DNA of 64,000 nucleotides from Trinickia symbiotica (GTDB taxonomy: Bacteria; Pseudomonadota; Gammaproteobacteria; Burkholderiales; Burkholderiaceae). The notes beneath the pieces were generated by a model that did no database searches, was not told the origin of the DNA, and was given only the letters and a program-made list of their open reading frames with translations. The DNA lies in assembly GCF_002934455.1 (NCBI RefSeq), contig NZ_PTIR01000001.1, positions 248,001 through 312,000 on the forward strand, written 5' to 3'. A program made the position numbers and the translations under genes. Positions 53,945 to 63,984 of this stretch are shown here, one piece after another (position 1 is the first letter of the stretch; every line of letters begins with the position of its first letter).

Positions 53945-56521
53945 TTACCAGTCTTCGCGCACGGCGCGCACCGCATCGACCGACATCGCCGCGCGAGAAC
54001 TCAAGAGCGCGGTGAGCGCGGCGGCAACGACGACCGCCGCCGCCAGCGTGGCCAGCAACCCCCGCGGCATATGCACGCTCATCGTCCAATGAAACGACTG
54101 AGGGTTGACGACATGCACCAGCACGATCGCGAGACTCGAGCCCAGCGTCAGACCGGCGAGCACGCCGAGGATCGCAACGAGCGCGCCTTCCATCGCGAGC
54201 ATGACCGCGATCTGGCGCCGCAGGACGCCGATGTGCCGCAGCATGCCGAACTCGCGCTTGCGGGCGAGCGCTTGCGCGCCGAAGCTTGCGCCAACGCCGA
54301 ATAGTCCGATGATGACCGCTACCGCTTCCAGCAAATAGGTCACGGCGAAGCTACGATCGAAGATCCGCAGGCTCGCCGCGCGGATATCGGCCGGCTGCGC
54401 GAACTCGAGACGCTGCCCACCGGGCACGCCGGCGCGCAAGCGTGAGATCGCTTGCGCCGGTGCCACGCCCGAGGCAAGCCACAAGGCGGCATCGGTCACG
54501 CGTGTGTCGTGAGTCAGCCGGCGATAGTCGCTTGCGTCGATCACGATGGCGCCGAACTGCCGTGCATAGTCGCGCCAAATGCCGGCCACCGTGAACGGCA
54601 AACGCTGCCCCGCCAGCGGCAACGTGATGCGCTGGCCCCGATGCATCCCATACAGATCGGCGACCGCCTCGCTGATCCACACCGGCGGCGGATCGCCGGC
54701 TGGCGGCACCAGAGGCGCAGTCGTCAGTGGCAGGCGAGCGGCGGGATGGCGCGGATCGATGGGCCGCGCGAGCAGGCTGACGGGCGGCAGGCGAGCGTCG
54801 AGCGATATTTGCGTGGCGCGAAGAAACTCGACGCGCGCAACGCCGGGTGTGGCGGCGATGGCCGCCTGATTGCCCGGCGATAGAAATGCGCTGTCGCCGC
54901 CGGACGAAGCGCGCAGATAGAGCGGCGCGGGAAGCAGCAGCTGCAGCCAGTCGTCGACCGCGAGACGAAAGCTCGACACCATGATCGCCATCGCCGTCAT
55001 GAGGCTGAAGCTCGTGACGATGCCCGCCAAGCCGATCGTCGCGCGGCCGGGGGCATTGGCCAGCTGCGACAGCACGAGCTGCGGCAATGCATGGCTCGAG
55101 CGGGGCAGCAAGGCGAACACGGCGCGCGCGACGGCCGGCATCGCGAGCACGCCGCCCAGGAGCAACAGCGCGATCGAGAGATAGCCGAATACCGGCAAGC
55201 CGGCCACGGGCGGCAATAGCGCCGCTACGAGGCCGGCGCCGATCGCGAGCAGCGCCGCCGTGACGGTTCGCTTCGCGCGCAACCGTGCGGCGGGGGCTTC
55301 CTCGTCGCCCGCCTTCAGCGCTCGCGCGGGTCGCGCCCGCGCCGCTTCGAGCGCCGGCGCGAAACTGCCGAGCACCGACGCGCTCACCCCCAGCCCCCAA
55401 AAAATCGCCGCGGGCAGCGCATCGAAATGCACGCGCGGCTGAACGCCTTCGAAATAGCCGCCGCCGAGATCGCCGCCCGCATAATGGAGCACGGCGGCCG
55501 CGAGCGCAAAGCCGATGGCGAGACCCGCCGCCGCGCCGAGCATGCCGAGGAATGCCCCCTCCGCGACGACGAGCCAAAGCACGCCACGCTGAGTCACGCC
55601 AATCGCGCGCAGCAGCGCAAACTGCGCGCGGCGCCGCAGTACCGCTAAGGCCTGCATCGTGAAAACGAGGAATGCGCCCGTGAACAGCGCGACGAGCGCG
55701 AGTACGTTGAGATTCGCGCGATACGCACGCGAGAGCATCGACGTGCGGTGTGCGTTGTCACCTGGCGTGACGGCGGCGACGCCCGCAGGCAAAAGCGCTG
55801 CGATCGAATGCGCGAACACTTCGGCGTCAACGCCCGGCTTGAGCTTGATGTCGATGCGCTGAAGCATGCCGAGCCGCTGCAAGCGCCATTGCGCGGCGCC
55901 GATGTCCATCACTCCGACGCGCACCGCGTCGCCTGATGCGGACAGTACGCCCGCGATGCGCAGCGCGACCGAAGCGAGCCCGACCTGCACCGTCAGCGAA
56001 TCGCCTGGCTTGAGCGCGAGCCAGGTCAGCGCGGCAGGCGAGAGAAAGACGGTGTCGGGGTCGAGCAGATCGAGGCTGGCGCCCTTCGTGCCCTTCGTGC
56101 CCTTTGTGCCATTGGTGCGATTGGCGGGATCCGTTTGCTCCACGCGTCCGACGAGATTCGGCGTGACGTAGCCTGCGCGAAACACATCGACGCCGAGCAG
56201 CTTCAATGACTCGTCGCGTCCCGCGACGCGCGCATCCACCTCGGTGACTGGGCTTGCCACCGCGACCTCGGGCAAGCTGGCAATGCGCGGGAACAGCGCT
56301 TCATGGAAGCCAGCGCGCGGGCCGCGCAGCTCGATATCGGCGTTGCCCATCAGCGAATTGACGGTGGCCGACAGCTCATTGAGTGCCGCGCGATTGATCA
56401 GCTGCACGGCGTAGCCCATGGCGACACCCGCGGCAATCGCGAGAATGCCGATCAACGTGCGCAGCGAATGCCCGCGCATTTCGCCGGCGATGAGCGCCGC
56501 GCCGACTCCGCCCGCCGTCAT
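53945..56521 (-). CDS. FtsX-type ABC transporter permease
   Basis: From the ATG at 56521 (MTAGGVGAALIAGEMRGHSL) the product is 858 residues, with two FtsX units and about ten transmembrane segments. An N-terminal TM is followed by a periplasmic MacB_PCD-like domain, TM block 1 with LVALFTGAFLVFTMQALAVLRRRAQFALLRAIGVT, then a second unit ending KREFGMLRHIGVLRRQIAVMLAMEGALVAILG. It has the two-unit form of lipoprotein/macrolide-type permeases. The first periplasmic domain contains a NGTKGTKGTKG insertion coded by a 9-bp tandem repeat. The in-frame ATG at 56596 is also possible. Confidence 0.88.
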   Translation of the reverse strand: MTAGGVGAALIAGEMRGHSLRTLIGILAIAAGVAMGYAVQLINRAALNELSATVNSLMGNADIELRGPRAGFHEALFPRIASLPEVAVASPVTEVDARVAGRDESLKLLGVDVFRAGYVTPNLVGRVEQTDPANRTNGTKGTKGTKGASLDLLDPDTVFLSPAALTWLALKPGDSLTVQVGLASVALRIAGVLSASGDAVRVGVMDIGAAQWRLQRLGMLQRIDIKLKPGVDAEVFAHSIAALLPAGVAAVTPGDNAHRTSMLSRAYRANLNVLALVALFTGAFLVFTMQALAVLRRRAQFALLRAIGVTQRGVLWLVVAEGAFLGMLGAAAGLAIGFALAAAVLHYAGGDLGGGYFEGVQPRVHFDALPAAIFWGLGVSASVLGSFAPALEAARARPARALKAGDEEAPAARLRAKRTVTAALLAIGAGLVAALLPPVAGLPVFGYLSIALLLLGGVLAMPAVARAVFALLPRSSHALPQLVLSQLANAPGRATIGLAGIVTSFSLMTAMAIMVSSFRLAVDDWLQLLLPAPLYLRASSGGDSAFLSPGNQAAIAATPGVARVEFLRATQISLDARLPPVSLLARPIDPRHPAARLPLTTAPLVPPAGDPPPVWISEAVADLYGMHRGQRITLPLAGQRLPFTVAGIWRDYARQFGAIVIDASDYRRLTHDTRVTDAALWLASGVAPAQAISRLRAGVPGGQRLEFAQPADIRAASLRIFDRSFAVTYLLEAVAVIIGLFGVGASFGAQALARKREFGMLRHIGVLRRQIAVMLAMEGALVAILGVLAGLTLGSSLAIVLVHVVNPQSFHWTMSVHMPRGLLATLAAAVVVAAALTALLSSRAAMSVDAVRAVREDW
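56082..56117. repeat. 9-bp tandem repeat inside the permease gene
   Basis: CCCTTCGTG twice, then CCCTTTGTG and CCATTGGTG, directly joined. It codes for repeated Gly-Thr-Lys on the minus strand. The unit is a multiple of three, so copy number changes keep the frame. Confidence 0.8.
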
Positions 56522-56601
56522 GCGATTGCCCGGGCGGCGCGACGAGCGCGGCGAAGCGGAGTCACGCGATGGACGTACGGTGCCAAGCCATCGCATCGCC
56601 G

Positions 56602-57291
56602 CTATGCTCCGCCCGGGCCCCGCGCGTACGGCTCGAGCCCATCTGGCGTGAGCCGCAGCACGCGGTCGGCGGCAGCCGCCACGGCCGCCGAGTGCGTTGC
56701 GAGCAGCACACCCGCGCCGTTTTTTTGCGCCAGCTCGCGCAAAAGCGCGAGGATGCGCATCGCCGTGTCGTAATCGAGATTGCCGGTGGGCTCGTCGGCC
56801 AGCACGAGACGCGGCTGATGCACGAGCGCACGGGCGATCGCGACCCGCTGCAATTCGCCGCCCGACAATTCGCGCGGCAGCGCGTGCTCGCGTCCGCCGA
56901 GCCCGACCGCGAGCAGTAGGCGCGACACGCGCGCGGGCACGTCTTTCGCGCGCATGCCGTTCAAGAGCAGCGGCAACGCGATGTTCTGCGCCGCCGACAG
57001 GTTCGGCAGCACATGAAACGCCTGGAACACGAAGCCCATTTTCTGGCGGCGCTGCAGCGTGGCAGCGTCGTCGTCGAGCACGGCGAGATCTTGTCCGTCA
57101 AAGACGATTTGACCGGCATCCGGCCGGTCGAGTCCGGCCGCGAGATTGAGCAGCGTCGATTTGCCGACCCCCGATTCGCCCATGATCGCGACGCATTCAC
57201 CTGCCCGCAGTTCGAGATTTACACCGCGCAGAACGTTGCGCGGCGTGGTGCCGTCGTAGTGCTTCGACACGTTGGCGAGCGTCAGCATCAT
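56602..57291 (-). CDS. ABC transporter ATP-binding protein, LolD/MacB-like
   Basis: A 229-residue ATPase: Walker A GESGVGKST, Q-loop MGFVFQAFHVLP, signature LSGGELQRVAIARAL, Walker B LVLADEPTGNLD, and H-loop ATHS. It belongs to the LolD/FtsE/MacB group that powers FtsX-type permeases. It is the first gene of the operon; the permease starts 5-80 bp downstream depending on its start codon. Confidence 0.93.
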   Translation of the reverse strand: MMLTLANVSKHYDGTTPRNVLRGVNLELRAGECVAIMGESGVGKSTLLNLAAGLDRPDAGQIVFDGQDLAVLDDDAATLQRRQKMGFVFQAFHVLPNLSAAQNIALPLLLNGMRAKDVPARVSRLLLAVGLGGREHALPRELSGGELQRVAIARALVHQPRLVLADEPTGNLDYDTAMRILALLRELAQKNGAGVLLATHSAAVAAAADRVLRLTPDGLEPYARGPGGA

Positions 57292-57670
57292 GGGCCGTCA
57301 CTCCCTCAATCGCCGTTGTGACTCGCCGCGCCGGACCGTTAGCGCAGCAGAGTTCGGTGCTCGATTCGGAAAGCCAGACTCCGCCCGGACGGCCCGTCGT
57401 CTGGCTCACGTTCGCGTGGTTGCCTTGCAAGCACGCTGACGAGTTCGATTGTTGCACTTATCGCGGTTTGCCGCTGTACATCACGATTTGTCGACGCGTC
57501 GCTGGCCTCTGCCTCCAGCGCAAAGCTCTTGGCCGCGCACGTCGATGGTCACCAGGTGCTCTTCCTCCTTGTTTGCGACACGCTCCGCATATTCGCAGGA
57601 CGGCCCAGGCGCATGCAGGTTCGCCCGCGCGAGCATTGCTTGGTGCGGAGCAATGCGCCAAAATCACCCG
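57292..57670. other. 379-bp divergent intergenic region
   Basis: Between the ABC operon (minus) and the DUF1571-like gene (plus). No repeat, RNA or clear promoter recognised, though both promoters should be here. Confidence 0.5.
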
Positions 57671-58276
57671 ATGACGAACGCGCCACTTCCGGACCGGGAT
57701 TTCGTTTCCGCTGCGCAATCATGCTTCGATGTGCTCGAAAACTATCAGGTCACGCTCAAATCGACATCGGCGGGAGCGGAACCGGTCGAAATACTCTATG
57801 GCTACCGCAAGCCAGGTTTCGTTCGCATGGACTTCATCCGTCCCCATGCCGGCGCGACACTCACTTACAACCCTGAAAGCCGGAAGGTCAAGCTCTGGCC
57901 ATTTGGTTTCGACACCATTCCGACGCTCACGCTCAGTCCCGACAATCGCATGATCCTGAGCCCGCAGGGTCATCGCGTCGATCAGTCCGATATCGGCGCA
58001 CTGCTCGTCAACGTCCATGAGCTTCAACTGCATGGCGACACGCAGGTCGTCGGCGCTGACACGATCGGCACACGTCGAGCGTCTCATGTGATCGTGACGT
58101 GCAGGCCCGGGCACTTAGCGACGGGCGTGTTCCGCTATGAGCTGTGGTTCGATGTCAGCCATGGGCTGCCCATCAAGGTCGCGAGCGAGGGCGCGTCACA
58201 CGAGCCGATCGAGACGGTGCTGATGGAGGACCTGCGCATCGACGTGCCAGAGTCGCAGCTCAGGCCGTTTGAGTAG
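57671..58276 (+). CDS. DUF1571-like (LolA-fold) protein
   Basis: A 201-residue protein from ATG 57671 (MTNAPLPDRDFVSAAQSCFD). The core VLENYQVTLKSTSAGAEPVEILYGYRKPGFVRMDFIRPHAGATLTYNPESRKVKLWPFG is the DUF1571 pattern, a half-barrel related to LolA that binds lipids or lipoproteins. It lacks a signal peptide from this start; an upstream ATG at 57653 does not add one. Its location next to a LolD/FtsX-like transporter is suggestive. Confidence 0.65.
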   Translation: MTNAPLPDRDFVSAAQSCFDVLENYQVTLKSTSAGAEPVEILYGYRKPGFVRMDFIRPHAGATLTYNPESRKVKLWPFGFDTIPTLTLSPDNRMILSPQGHRVDQSDIGALLVNVHELQLHGDTQVVGADTIGTRRASHVIVTCRPGHLATGVFRYELWFDVSHGLPIKVASEGASHEPIETVLMEDLRIDVPESQLRPFE

Positions 58277-58384
58277 TCGCGCGGGCGAGCGGTCACCCGA
58301 CCATGCATTACCCGGGGCGCGTACCGAAGCTCGGTACGGCACGGTATGGACCGATCTCAGCGGTCCCTCGTCCTGGCCGGCGCG

Positions 58385-59134
58385 CTATCGAGACCGCGCG
58401 TCGTACCACTCGATGGCGTCTTCGCCGGCTGGAATCATGAACGGACTCGACGCGTCGTTTGCGGCGAGCCACACCGCTTCGGCGACATCCGCTGCATGCG
58501 TGACAGTCGTCTCTTTCTGCCAGTTCGCGAAGATCTGCTGCACGATTGCGCTGTATGGCTCGGGAAAACCGTCCTTCATGCGTGCTTGCGCGTTCTCGCC
58601 AAAGCGCGTGGATGGTGCACGTCCCGGCAGCACCACGCGTACGCGCACATTGAACTGCTCCAGTTCGAGCGCGAGCGATTCGCTGAACGCGTTGACCGCA
58701 GATTTGCTGGCGGTATACACCGATAGCAGATGCAGCGGTCGACAAGTGACGGTCGATGTGACGTTGATGATCACGCCTTTCCGGCGCTCGCGAAACTGCG
58801 GCAATACCGCCTGTGTCATCGCGATGGTGCCGAGCGTGTTCGTTTCGAAGATGTCGCGCACAGTGTCCATCGGCGTGCCTTCAAGCGCGTTGAGAAAGCC
58901 GATGCCGGCGTTGTTGACAAGCACATCGATAGGGCCGGCAGCATCGATGACCCCACGGATGCTCTGCGGATCCTTCACGTCGAGCGCGAGGATGGACAAA
59001 CGATCGGAACGTGGCAACACGTCTTCCCGCGGCGTGCGCATCGTGGCGATCACGCGCCATTCGCGATCCAGAAAATGCCGCGCAACCTCGAGGCCAAAAC
59101 CGGACGAGCAGCCGGTGATCAATACCGTCTTCAT
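58385..59134 (-). CDS. Short-chain dehydrogenase/reductase
   Basis: A 249-residue SDR: TGCSSGFG cofactor motif, LVNNAGIGFLNALEG, catalytic Ser in NVTSTVTC, YTASKSAVNAF (Tyr, Lys). The VLITGCSSGFGLEVARHFL start is typical of the retinol-dehydrogenase-like subgroup found beside AraC regulators. The substrate is unknown. It is divergent from a truncated AraC-type fragment at 59232. Confidence 0.92.
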   Translation of the reverse strand: MKTVLITGCSSGFGLEVARHFLDREWRVIATMRTPREDVLPRSDRLSILALDVKDPQSIRGVIDAAGPIDVLVNNAGIGFLNALEGTPMDTVRDIFETNTLGTIAMTQAVLPQFRERRKGVIINVTSTVTCRPLHLLSVYTASKSAVNAFSESLALELEQFNVRVRVVLPGRAPSTRFGENAQARMKDGFPEPYSAIVQQIFANWQKETTVTHAADVAEAVWLAANDASSPFMIPAGEDAIEWYDARSR

Positions 59135-59231
59135 GTCGACTCCTGTGTTGTAACAGTCTCAGCACGATACGTCGGGACAGGCTGGACTGGCTACAATCGA
59201 ACGTCCACATTCCATTTGTGTTCGTCCGATC

Positions 59232-59339
59232 ATGACCGATCCTCTCGCTGATGTCGTCACGCTGCTCCAGCCGACCCCGACGTTCTCGAAAGTGCTGAGT
59301 GGCGCAGGGCACTCGCGATCGCAAATCGCCCTTTGCTGA
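59232..59339 (+). pseudogene. N-terminal fragment of an AraC-family regulator
   Basis: MTDPLADVVTLLQPTPTFSKVLSGAG matches the first residues of the cupin-type AraC regulators that are usually divergent from SDR genes like the one next door. After about 26 residues the match ends and the frame stops at codon 36. The rest of the gene (about 270 residues) is missing; the FAD-oxidase gene begins 90 bp further. Confidence 0.65.
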
Positions 59340-59428
59340 CGATCAAGTGCAGCGAGCCAAGCTCGCTTTAGAATCCAGAAAAGACGATTCGCCAAGCCGA
59401 CTGGCTGCCGGTAAGAAAAAAGGACGTC

Positions 59429-61219
59429 ATGAAGAGACGATGCCTGCTAAAGGGTGTTGCCGCCCTGTCTTTCCTCCCCACCACCACGATCTTTGCCGAC
59501 GTGATTCCTGCCATGGCTGGAATGGGCCGCGTCCGGCCTGGCGACCCTGCATGGCCGGAAGCAGAGGAGTGGGAAGCGCTCAGTCGCGCAGTCGGCGGAA
59601 ATTTATTGCGACCGAAGACCATCTGGCAGGCCTGTGCGCAAGCGCCTCGCACGCCCGATTGTCTCGCCCGCCTGCAGGAAGCAAGAAACCCGATCGCGCT
59701 CGGCGACGATCCCGGCGGCACTCAGATCTCAGGCTGGCTCGACGCATGGACACCCCGCGCGAGCGCTTACGCCGTGGCGGCCCGCTCCACCGCCGACGTC
59801 GTTGCGGCCATCAATTTCGTGCGCCAACACAATTTGCGTCTGGTGGTGAAAGGCGGGGGGCATAGTTACCTTGGCGGCTCGAACGCGCCGGATTCCCTTT
59901 TGATCTGGACACGCGCGATGAATCGCATCGAGCTACACGATGCGTTCATTCCATTGGACTGTTCGATGCCATCGACGCCGGCTGTGACCGTAGAGGCCGG
60001 CTGCATGTGGGTCGATGTCTACACTGCCGTCACCACCCAGGCAGGGCGATACGTCCAGGGCGGCGGCTGTGCGAGCGTGGGGGTGGCCGGCCTCGTCCAG
60101 GGAGGCGGTTTCGGATCGTTCTCGAAGCGTTACGGATTGGCGGCCGCAAGCCTGCTTCAGGCCGAGATCGTCACTGCAGGTGGAGCGATCCGCACCGTGA
60201 ACGCATCGCGGGAGCCCGATCTCTTCTGGGCGCTGAAAGGTGGAGGCGGCGGCAGTTTCGGCGTAGTGACAAAGATCACTTTGCAGACCCACGATCTGCC
60301 AGCGCATTTTGGTTGGGCTGCGTTCAAGGTCAAGGCGTCATCGCGTGACGCATACCGGCGTCTGGTCAAACGGCTCGTGGATCATTACGCCGAGAATCTG
60401 TTTAACCCCCAATGGGGCGAGCAGCTTGTTTTTCATGACGATGAAGTCCACGTTTCGATGGTCTGTCAGGGCCTCAACGACAGACAAGCCAAATCGACCT
60501 GGGCGCCTTTCATCGATTGGGTACGAGCTTCGCCGTCGGATTTCACGTTCAACACCGAACCTCACATCGGCGCCGGGCCCGCACGCCACTGGTGGGATTT
60601 CAAGGCGAACCCTGGACTGGTGCGCGACCCTCGGGCTGGAGCGGCCAGTCACCACGGTTGGTGGCGAGGCGATGAAGACGAGGCCTCGCTATTCTTGTAC
60701 GGCTACGAGTCGCAATGGCTGCCCGCGACGCTTCTCGAACCTGCACAACGCGGTCGCCTCGTCGGCGCGCTCACGGAGGCCGCCTGCATTCAGACCGTGG
60801 AACTGCATGTCAACAAAGGACTCGCGGGCGCTCCCCCGGAAGTGAACGAGCAGGCGCGTCAGTGCGCCATGAATCCTAAGGTTGCCGACGCCTTCGCCCT
60901 GATGATTGTCGCTACGGGCGGTCCGCCGCCGATTGCAGGCCTCCCGGTCGCGCCCACTGATATGGCAGAAGCACATCGCCAAGCCGAGCGTGTGGCGAAG
61001 GCCGCGGCCGTTCTTAAAGCATTGTCGCCGGAAGGCGGCGCCTATCTTTCGGAAACCGATTTTTTTCGTCGAGATTGGCGCGAAGCGTTCTGGGGGGCGA
61101 ATTATGCGCGGCTGAAAGCAATCAAGGACCGGTACGACCCCGAAGGATTCTTTTTTGTCCATCACGGGGTCGGCAGCGAGGACTGGAGTCCCGACGGCTT
61201 CACGCCCGTGCAGTTGTGA
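59429..61219 (+). CDS. Exported berberine-bridge-type FAD-linked oxidase
   Basis: A 596-residue protein with a signal peptide MKRRCLLKGVAALSFLP (KRR followed by hydrophobic residues, Tat-like or Sec). The PP-loop/VAO FAD domain has LRLVVKGGGHSYLGGSNAP, with the His that binds FAD covalently, and YVQGGGCASVGVAGLVQGGGFG, with the Cys for a second bond (bicovalent flavin). The C-terminal BBE segment is NYARLKAIKDRYDPEGFFFVHHGVGSEDW. It oxidises a sugar, alcohol or similar substrate with O2; the substrate is unknown. No obvious operon partner. Confidence 0.88.
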   Translation: MKRRCLLKGVAALSFLPTTTIFADVIPAMAGMGRVRPGDPAWPEAEEWEALSRAVGGNLLRPKTIWQACAQAPRTPDCLARLQEARNPIALGDDPGGTQISGWLDAWTPRASAYAVAARSTADVVAAINFVRQHNLRLVVKGGGHSYLGGSNAPDSLLIWTRAMNRIELHDAFIPLDCSMPSTPAVTVEAGCMWVDVYTAVTTQAGRYVQGGGCASVGVAGLVQGGGFGSFSKRYGLAAASLLQAEIVTAGGAIRTVNASREPDLFWALKGGGGGSFGVVTKITLQTHDLPAHFGWAAFKVKASSRDAYRRLVKRLVDHYAENLFNPQWGEQLVFHDDEVHVSMVCQGLNDRQAKSTWAPFIDWVRASPSDFTFNTEPHIGAGPARHWWDFKANPGLVRDPRAGAASHHGWWRGDEDEASLFLYGYESQWLPATLLEPAQRGRLVGALTEAACIQTVELHVNKGLAGAPPEVNEQARQCAMNPKVADAFALMIVATGGPPPIAGLPVAPTDMAEAHRQAERVAKAAAVLKALSPEGGAYLSETDFFRRDWREAFWGANYARLKAIKDRYDPEGFFFVHHGVGSEDWSPDGFTPVQL

Positions 61220-61268
61220 TGGGATGCGCGATGGCAAACGCATGGCCGGCCTGATCGTTGCTTGCCAC

Positions 61269-61287
61269 TCTTATATAAGATATAAGA
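61269..61287. promoter_or_regulatory. Palindromic operator-like site upstream of acnB
   Basis: TCTTATATAAGATATAAGA: arms TCTTATAT and ATATAAGA are perfect inverted repeats around AAG. It lies 112 bp before the acnB ATG. GntR-family regulators bind short AT-rich inverted repeats like this; the regulator is not in view. Confidence 0.55.
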
Positions 61288-61398
61288 CATTTGACGCCGC
61301 ATGCCATTGCCATTAGAATCGCGATCCGAAGCAGTGTCCGCTATACCGGAGTGCCTGATAAGCCTTCCCCTGAACCGCAAAAAAACAGCAGGTCCCCC

Positions 61399-63984
61399 AT
61401 GCTTGAAAACTTTCGTGCTCACGTGGCCGAACGCGCCGCGCTCGGTATTCCTCCCCTGCCGCTGGCGGCTCAGCAGACCGCCGAGCTGGTGGAACTGCTG
61501 ACGAAACCGCCCGCGGGCGACGAGCAGACCCTGCTCGACCTGATCACCCACCGCGTCCCGGCCGGCGTGGACGAAGCCGCTCGCGTGAAGGCTGGCTTCC
61601 TGGCCGCCGTGGCCAAAGGCCAGACCGCCTGCCCGCTGATCTCGCGCGCCCGCGCCACCGAACTGCTCGGCACGATGCTGGGCGGCTACAACATCCAGCC
61701 ACTGATCGAACTGCTGTCCGACGCCGAAGTGGGACCCGTCGCCGCCGATGCGCTGAAGAAAACCCTCCTGATGTTCGATCAGTTCCACGACGTCAAGGAA
61801 CTGGCCGAGAAGGGCAATGCCAACGCCCGCGCCGTCATGCAAAGCTGGGCCGACGCGGAATGGTTCACCAGCCGGCCCGAAGTGCCGCAAAGCCTGACGA
61901 TCACCGTCTTCAAGGTCACGGGCGAAACCAACACCGACGACCTCTCCCCCGCCCCCGATGCCACCACGCGTCCGGACATTCCGATGCACGCGCTGGCGAT
62001 GCTGAAGAACGCCCGTCCCGGCATCACCCCGGAAGAGGACGGCAAGCGTGGCCCGGTCAAGTTCATCGAGTCGCTGAAGCAAAAGGGCCACCTCGTCGCG
62101 TACGTGGGGGACGTGGTCGGTACCGGCTCCTCGCGAAAGTCGGCCACCAACTCGGTGCTGTGGTTCACGGGTGAAGACATCCCGTTCGTTCCAAATAAGC
62201 GCTTCGGCGGCGTGTGCCTGGGCGGCAAGATCGCCCCGATCTTCTACAACACGATGGAAGACGCCGGCGCCCTGCCGATCGAACTCGACGTCTCGAAGAT
62301 GGAAATGGGTGACGTGGTCGAGTTGCGCCCATACGAAGGCAAGGCCCTGAAGAACGGCGAGGTGATCGCCGAATTCCAGGTGAAGTCCGAGGTGCTCTTC
62401 GATGAAGTGCGCGCCGGCGGCCGCATCCCCCTCATCATCGGCCGCGGATTGACGGCCAAGGCACGGGAAGCGCTGGGTCTACCGCCGTCGACCCTGTTCC
62501 GTCTGCCGCAGCAGCCGGCCGATAGCGGCAAGGGCTTCTCGCTGGCGCAGAAGATGGTTGGCCGCGCCTGCGGCCTGCCCGCAGGCCAGGGCGTCCGCCC
62601 GGGTACTTATTGCGAACCGAAGATGACCTCGGTCGGCTCGCAGGACACCACTGGCCCCATGACCCGCGACGAACTGAAGGACCTGGCGTGCCTGGGCTTC
62701 TCGGCCGACCTCGTCATGCAGTCGTTCTGTCACACCGCCGCCTATCCGAAGCCGGTGGATGTGAAGACCCACCAGACGCTGCCGAACTTCATCAGCACGC
62801 GCGGCGGCATCGCGCTGCGCCCGGGCGACGGCGTGATCCACTCGTGGCTGAACCGCATGCTGCTGCCCGACACCGTGGGCACCGGCGGCGATTCGCACAC
62901 GCGCTTCCCGATCGGCATCAGCTTCCCGGCTGGCTCGGGCCTGGTCGCCTTCGCGGCCGCCACCGGCACGATGCCGCTCGACATGCCGGAATCGGTCCTG
63001 GTCCGCTTCAAGGGGAAGATGCAGCCCGGCGTGACGCTGCGCGACCTGGTCAACGCCATCCCGCTCTACGCGATCAAGCAAGGCTTGCTGACGGTTGCGA
63101 AGCAAGGCAAAAAGAACATCTTCTCGGGCCGCATTCTCGAAATCGAAGGTCTGCCCGATCTGAAGGTCGAGCAAGCGTTCGAATTGTCGGATGCTTCCGC
63201 CGAGCGCTCGGCCGCCGGTTGCACGGTCCACCTGAACCAAGCGCCCATCATCGAATACCTGAACAGCAACGTCACGCTGCTGAAGTGGATGATCGCTCAG
63301 GGCTATCAGGACCCGCGCAGTCTGCAGCGCCGCATCACTGCGATGGAGCAGTGGCTGGCCGATCCGCAACTGCTGTCGCCTGATGCCGACGCCGAGTACG
63401 CAGCCGTCATCGAGATCGACCTTGCGGACATCCACGAGCCGATCGTGGCCTGCCCGAATGATCCGGACGATGTGAAGACGCTGTCGGACGTGGCCGGTGC
63501 CAAGATCGACGAAGTGTTCATCGGCTCGTGCATGACCAACATCGGCCACTTCCGTGCGGCGTCGAAACTGCTCGAAGGCAAGCGCGATATCCCCGTCAAG
63601 CTGTGGGTGGCCCCACCGACCAAGATGGATCAGAAGCAGTTGACCGAAGAAGGTCACTACGGTGTTTTCGGCACCGCCGGTGCGCGTACCGAAATGCCCG
63701 GCTGCTCGCTTTGCATGGGCAACCAGGCGCAGGTGCGTGAAGGCGCCACGGTCATGTCGACCTCGACCCGCAACTTCCCGAACCGGCTCGGCAAAAACAC
63801 GAACGTGTACCTCGGCTCGGCGGAATTGGCGGCCATCTGCTCGCGCCTGGGCAAGATTCCGACCAAGGACGAGTATATGGCCGACATCGGCGTGATCAAC
63901 GCCAATGGCGACAAGATCTACAAATACATGAACTTCGATCAGATCGAAGACTTCAAGGAAGTGGCCGACACCGTCAATATGTAA
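61399..63984 (+). CDS. acnB: Aconitate hydratase B / 2-methylaconitate isomerase-type AcnB
   Basis: AcnB interconverts citrate and isocitrate in the TCA cycle. From ATG 61399 ([20 protein letters not shown]) the product is 861 residues, the normal length. The HEAT-like N-domain (1-160) is followed by the swivel domain ([34 protein letters not shown]) and the catalytic domains. The [4Fe-4S] Cys ligands are in [12 protein letters not shown] and in [13 protein letters not shown], and [11 protein letters not shown] is intact. The C-terminus [15 protein letters not shown] is complete. A palindromic site lies upstream. No methylcitrate-cycle gene is visible before the window end. Confidence 0.97.
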   Translation: MLENFRAHVAERAALGIPPLPLAAQQTAELVELLTKPPAGDEQTLLDLITHRVPAGVDEAARVKAGFLAAVAKGQTACPLISRARATELLGTMLGGYNIQPLIELLSDAEVGPVAADALKKTLLMFDQFHDVKELAEKGNANARAVMQSWADAEWFTSRPEVPQSLTITVFKVTGETNTDDLSPAPDATTRPDIPMHALAMLKNARPGITPEEDGKRGPVKFIESLKQKGHLVAYVGDVVGTGSSRKSATNSVLWFTGEDIPFVPNKRFGGVCLGGKIAPIFYNTMEDAGALPIELDVSKMEMGDVVELRPYEGKALKNGEVIAEFQVKSEVLFDEVRAGGRIPLIIGRGLTAKAREALGLPPSTLFRLPQQPADSGKGFSLAQKMVGRACGLPAGQGVRPGTYCEPKMTSVGSQDTTGPMTRDELKDLACLGFSADLVMQSFCHTAAYPKPVDVKTHQTLPNFISTRGGIALRPGDGVIHSWLNRMLLPDTVGTGGDSHTRFPIGISFPAGSGLVAFAAATGTMPLDMPESVLVRFKGKMQPGVTLRDLVNAIPLYAIKQGLLTVAKQGKKNIFSGRILEIEGLPDLKVEQAFELSDASAERSAAGCTVHLNQAPIIEYLNSNVTLLKWMIAQGYQDPRSLQRRITAMEQWLADPQLLSPDADAEYAAVIEIDLADIHEPIVACPNDPDDVKTLSDVAGAKIDEVFIGSCMTNIGHFRAASKLLEGKRDIPVKLWVAPPTKMDQKQLTEEGHYGVFGTAGARTEMPGCSLCMGNQAQVREGATVMSTSTRNFPNRLGKNTNVYLGSAELAAICSRLGKIPTKDEYMADIGVINANGDKIYKYMNFDQIEDFKEVADTVNM

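Noticed and set aside
53512-55662. Several plus-strand frames opposite the permease gene
   Set aside because: Arg/Pro/Ala-rich shadows of the FtsX-type permease with no domains.
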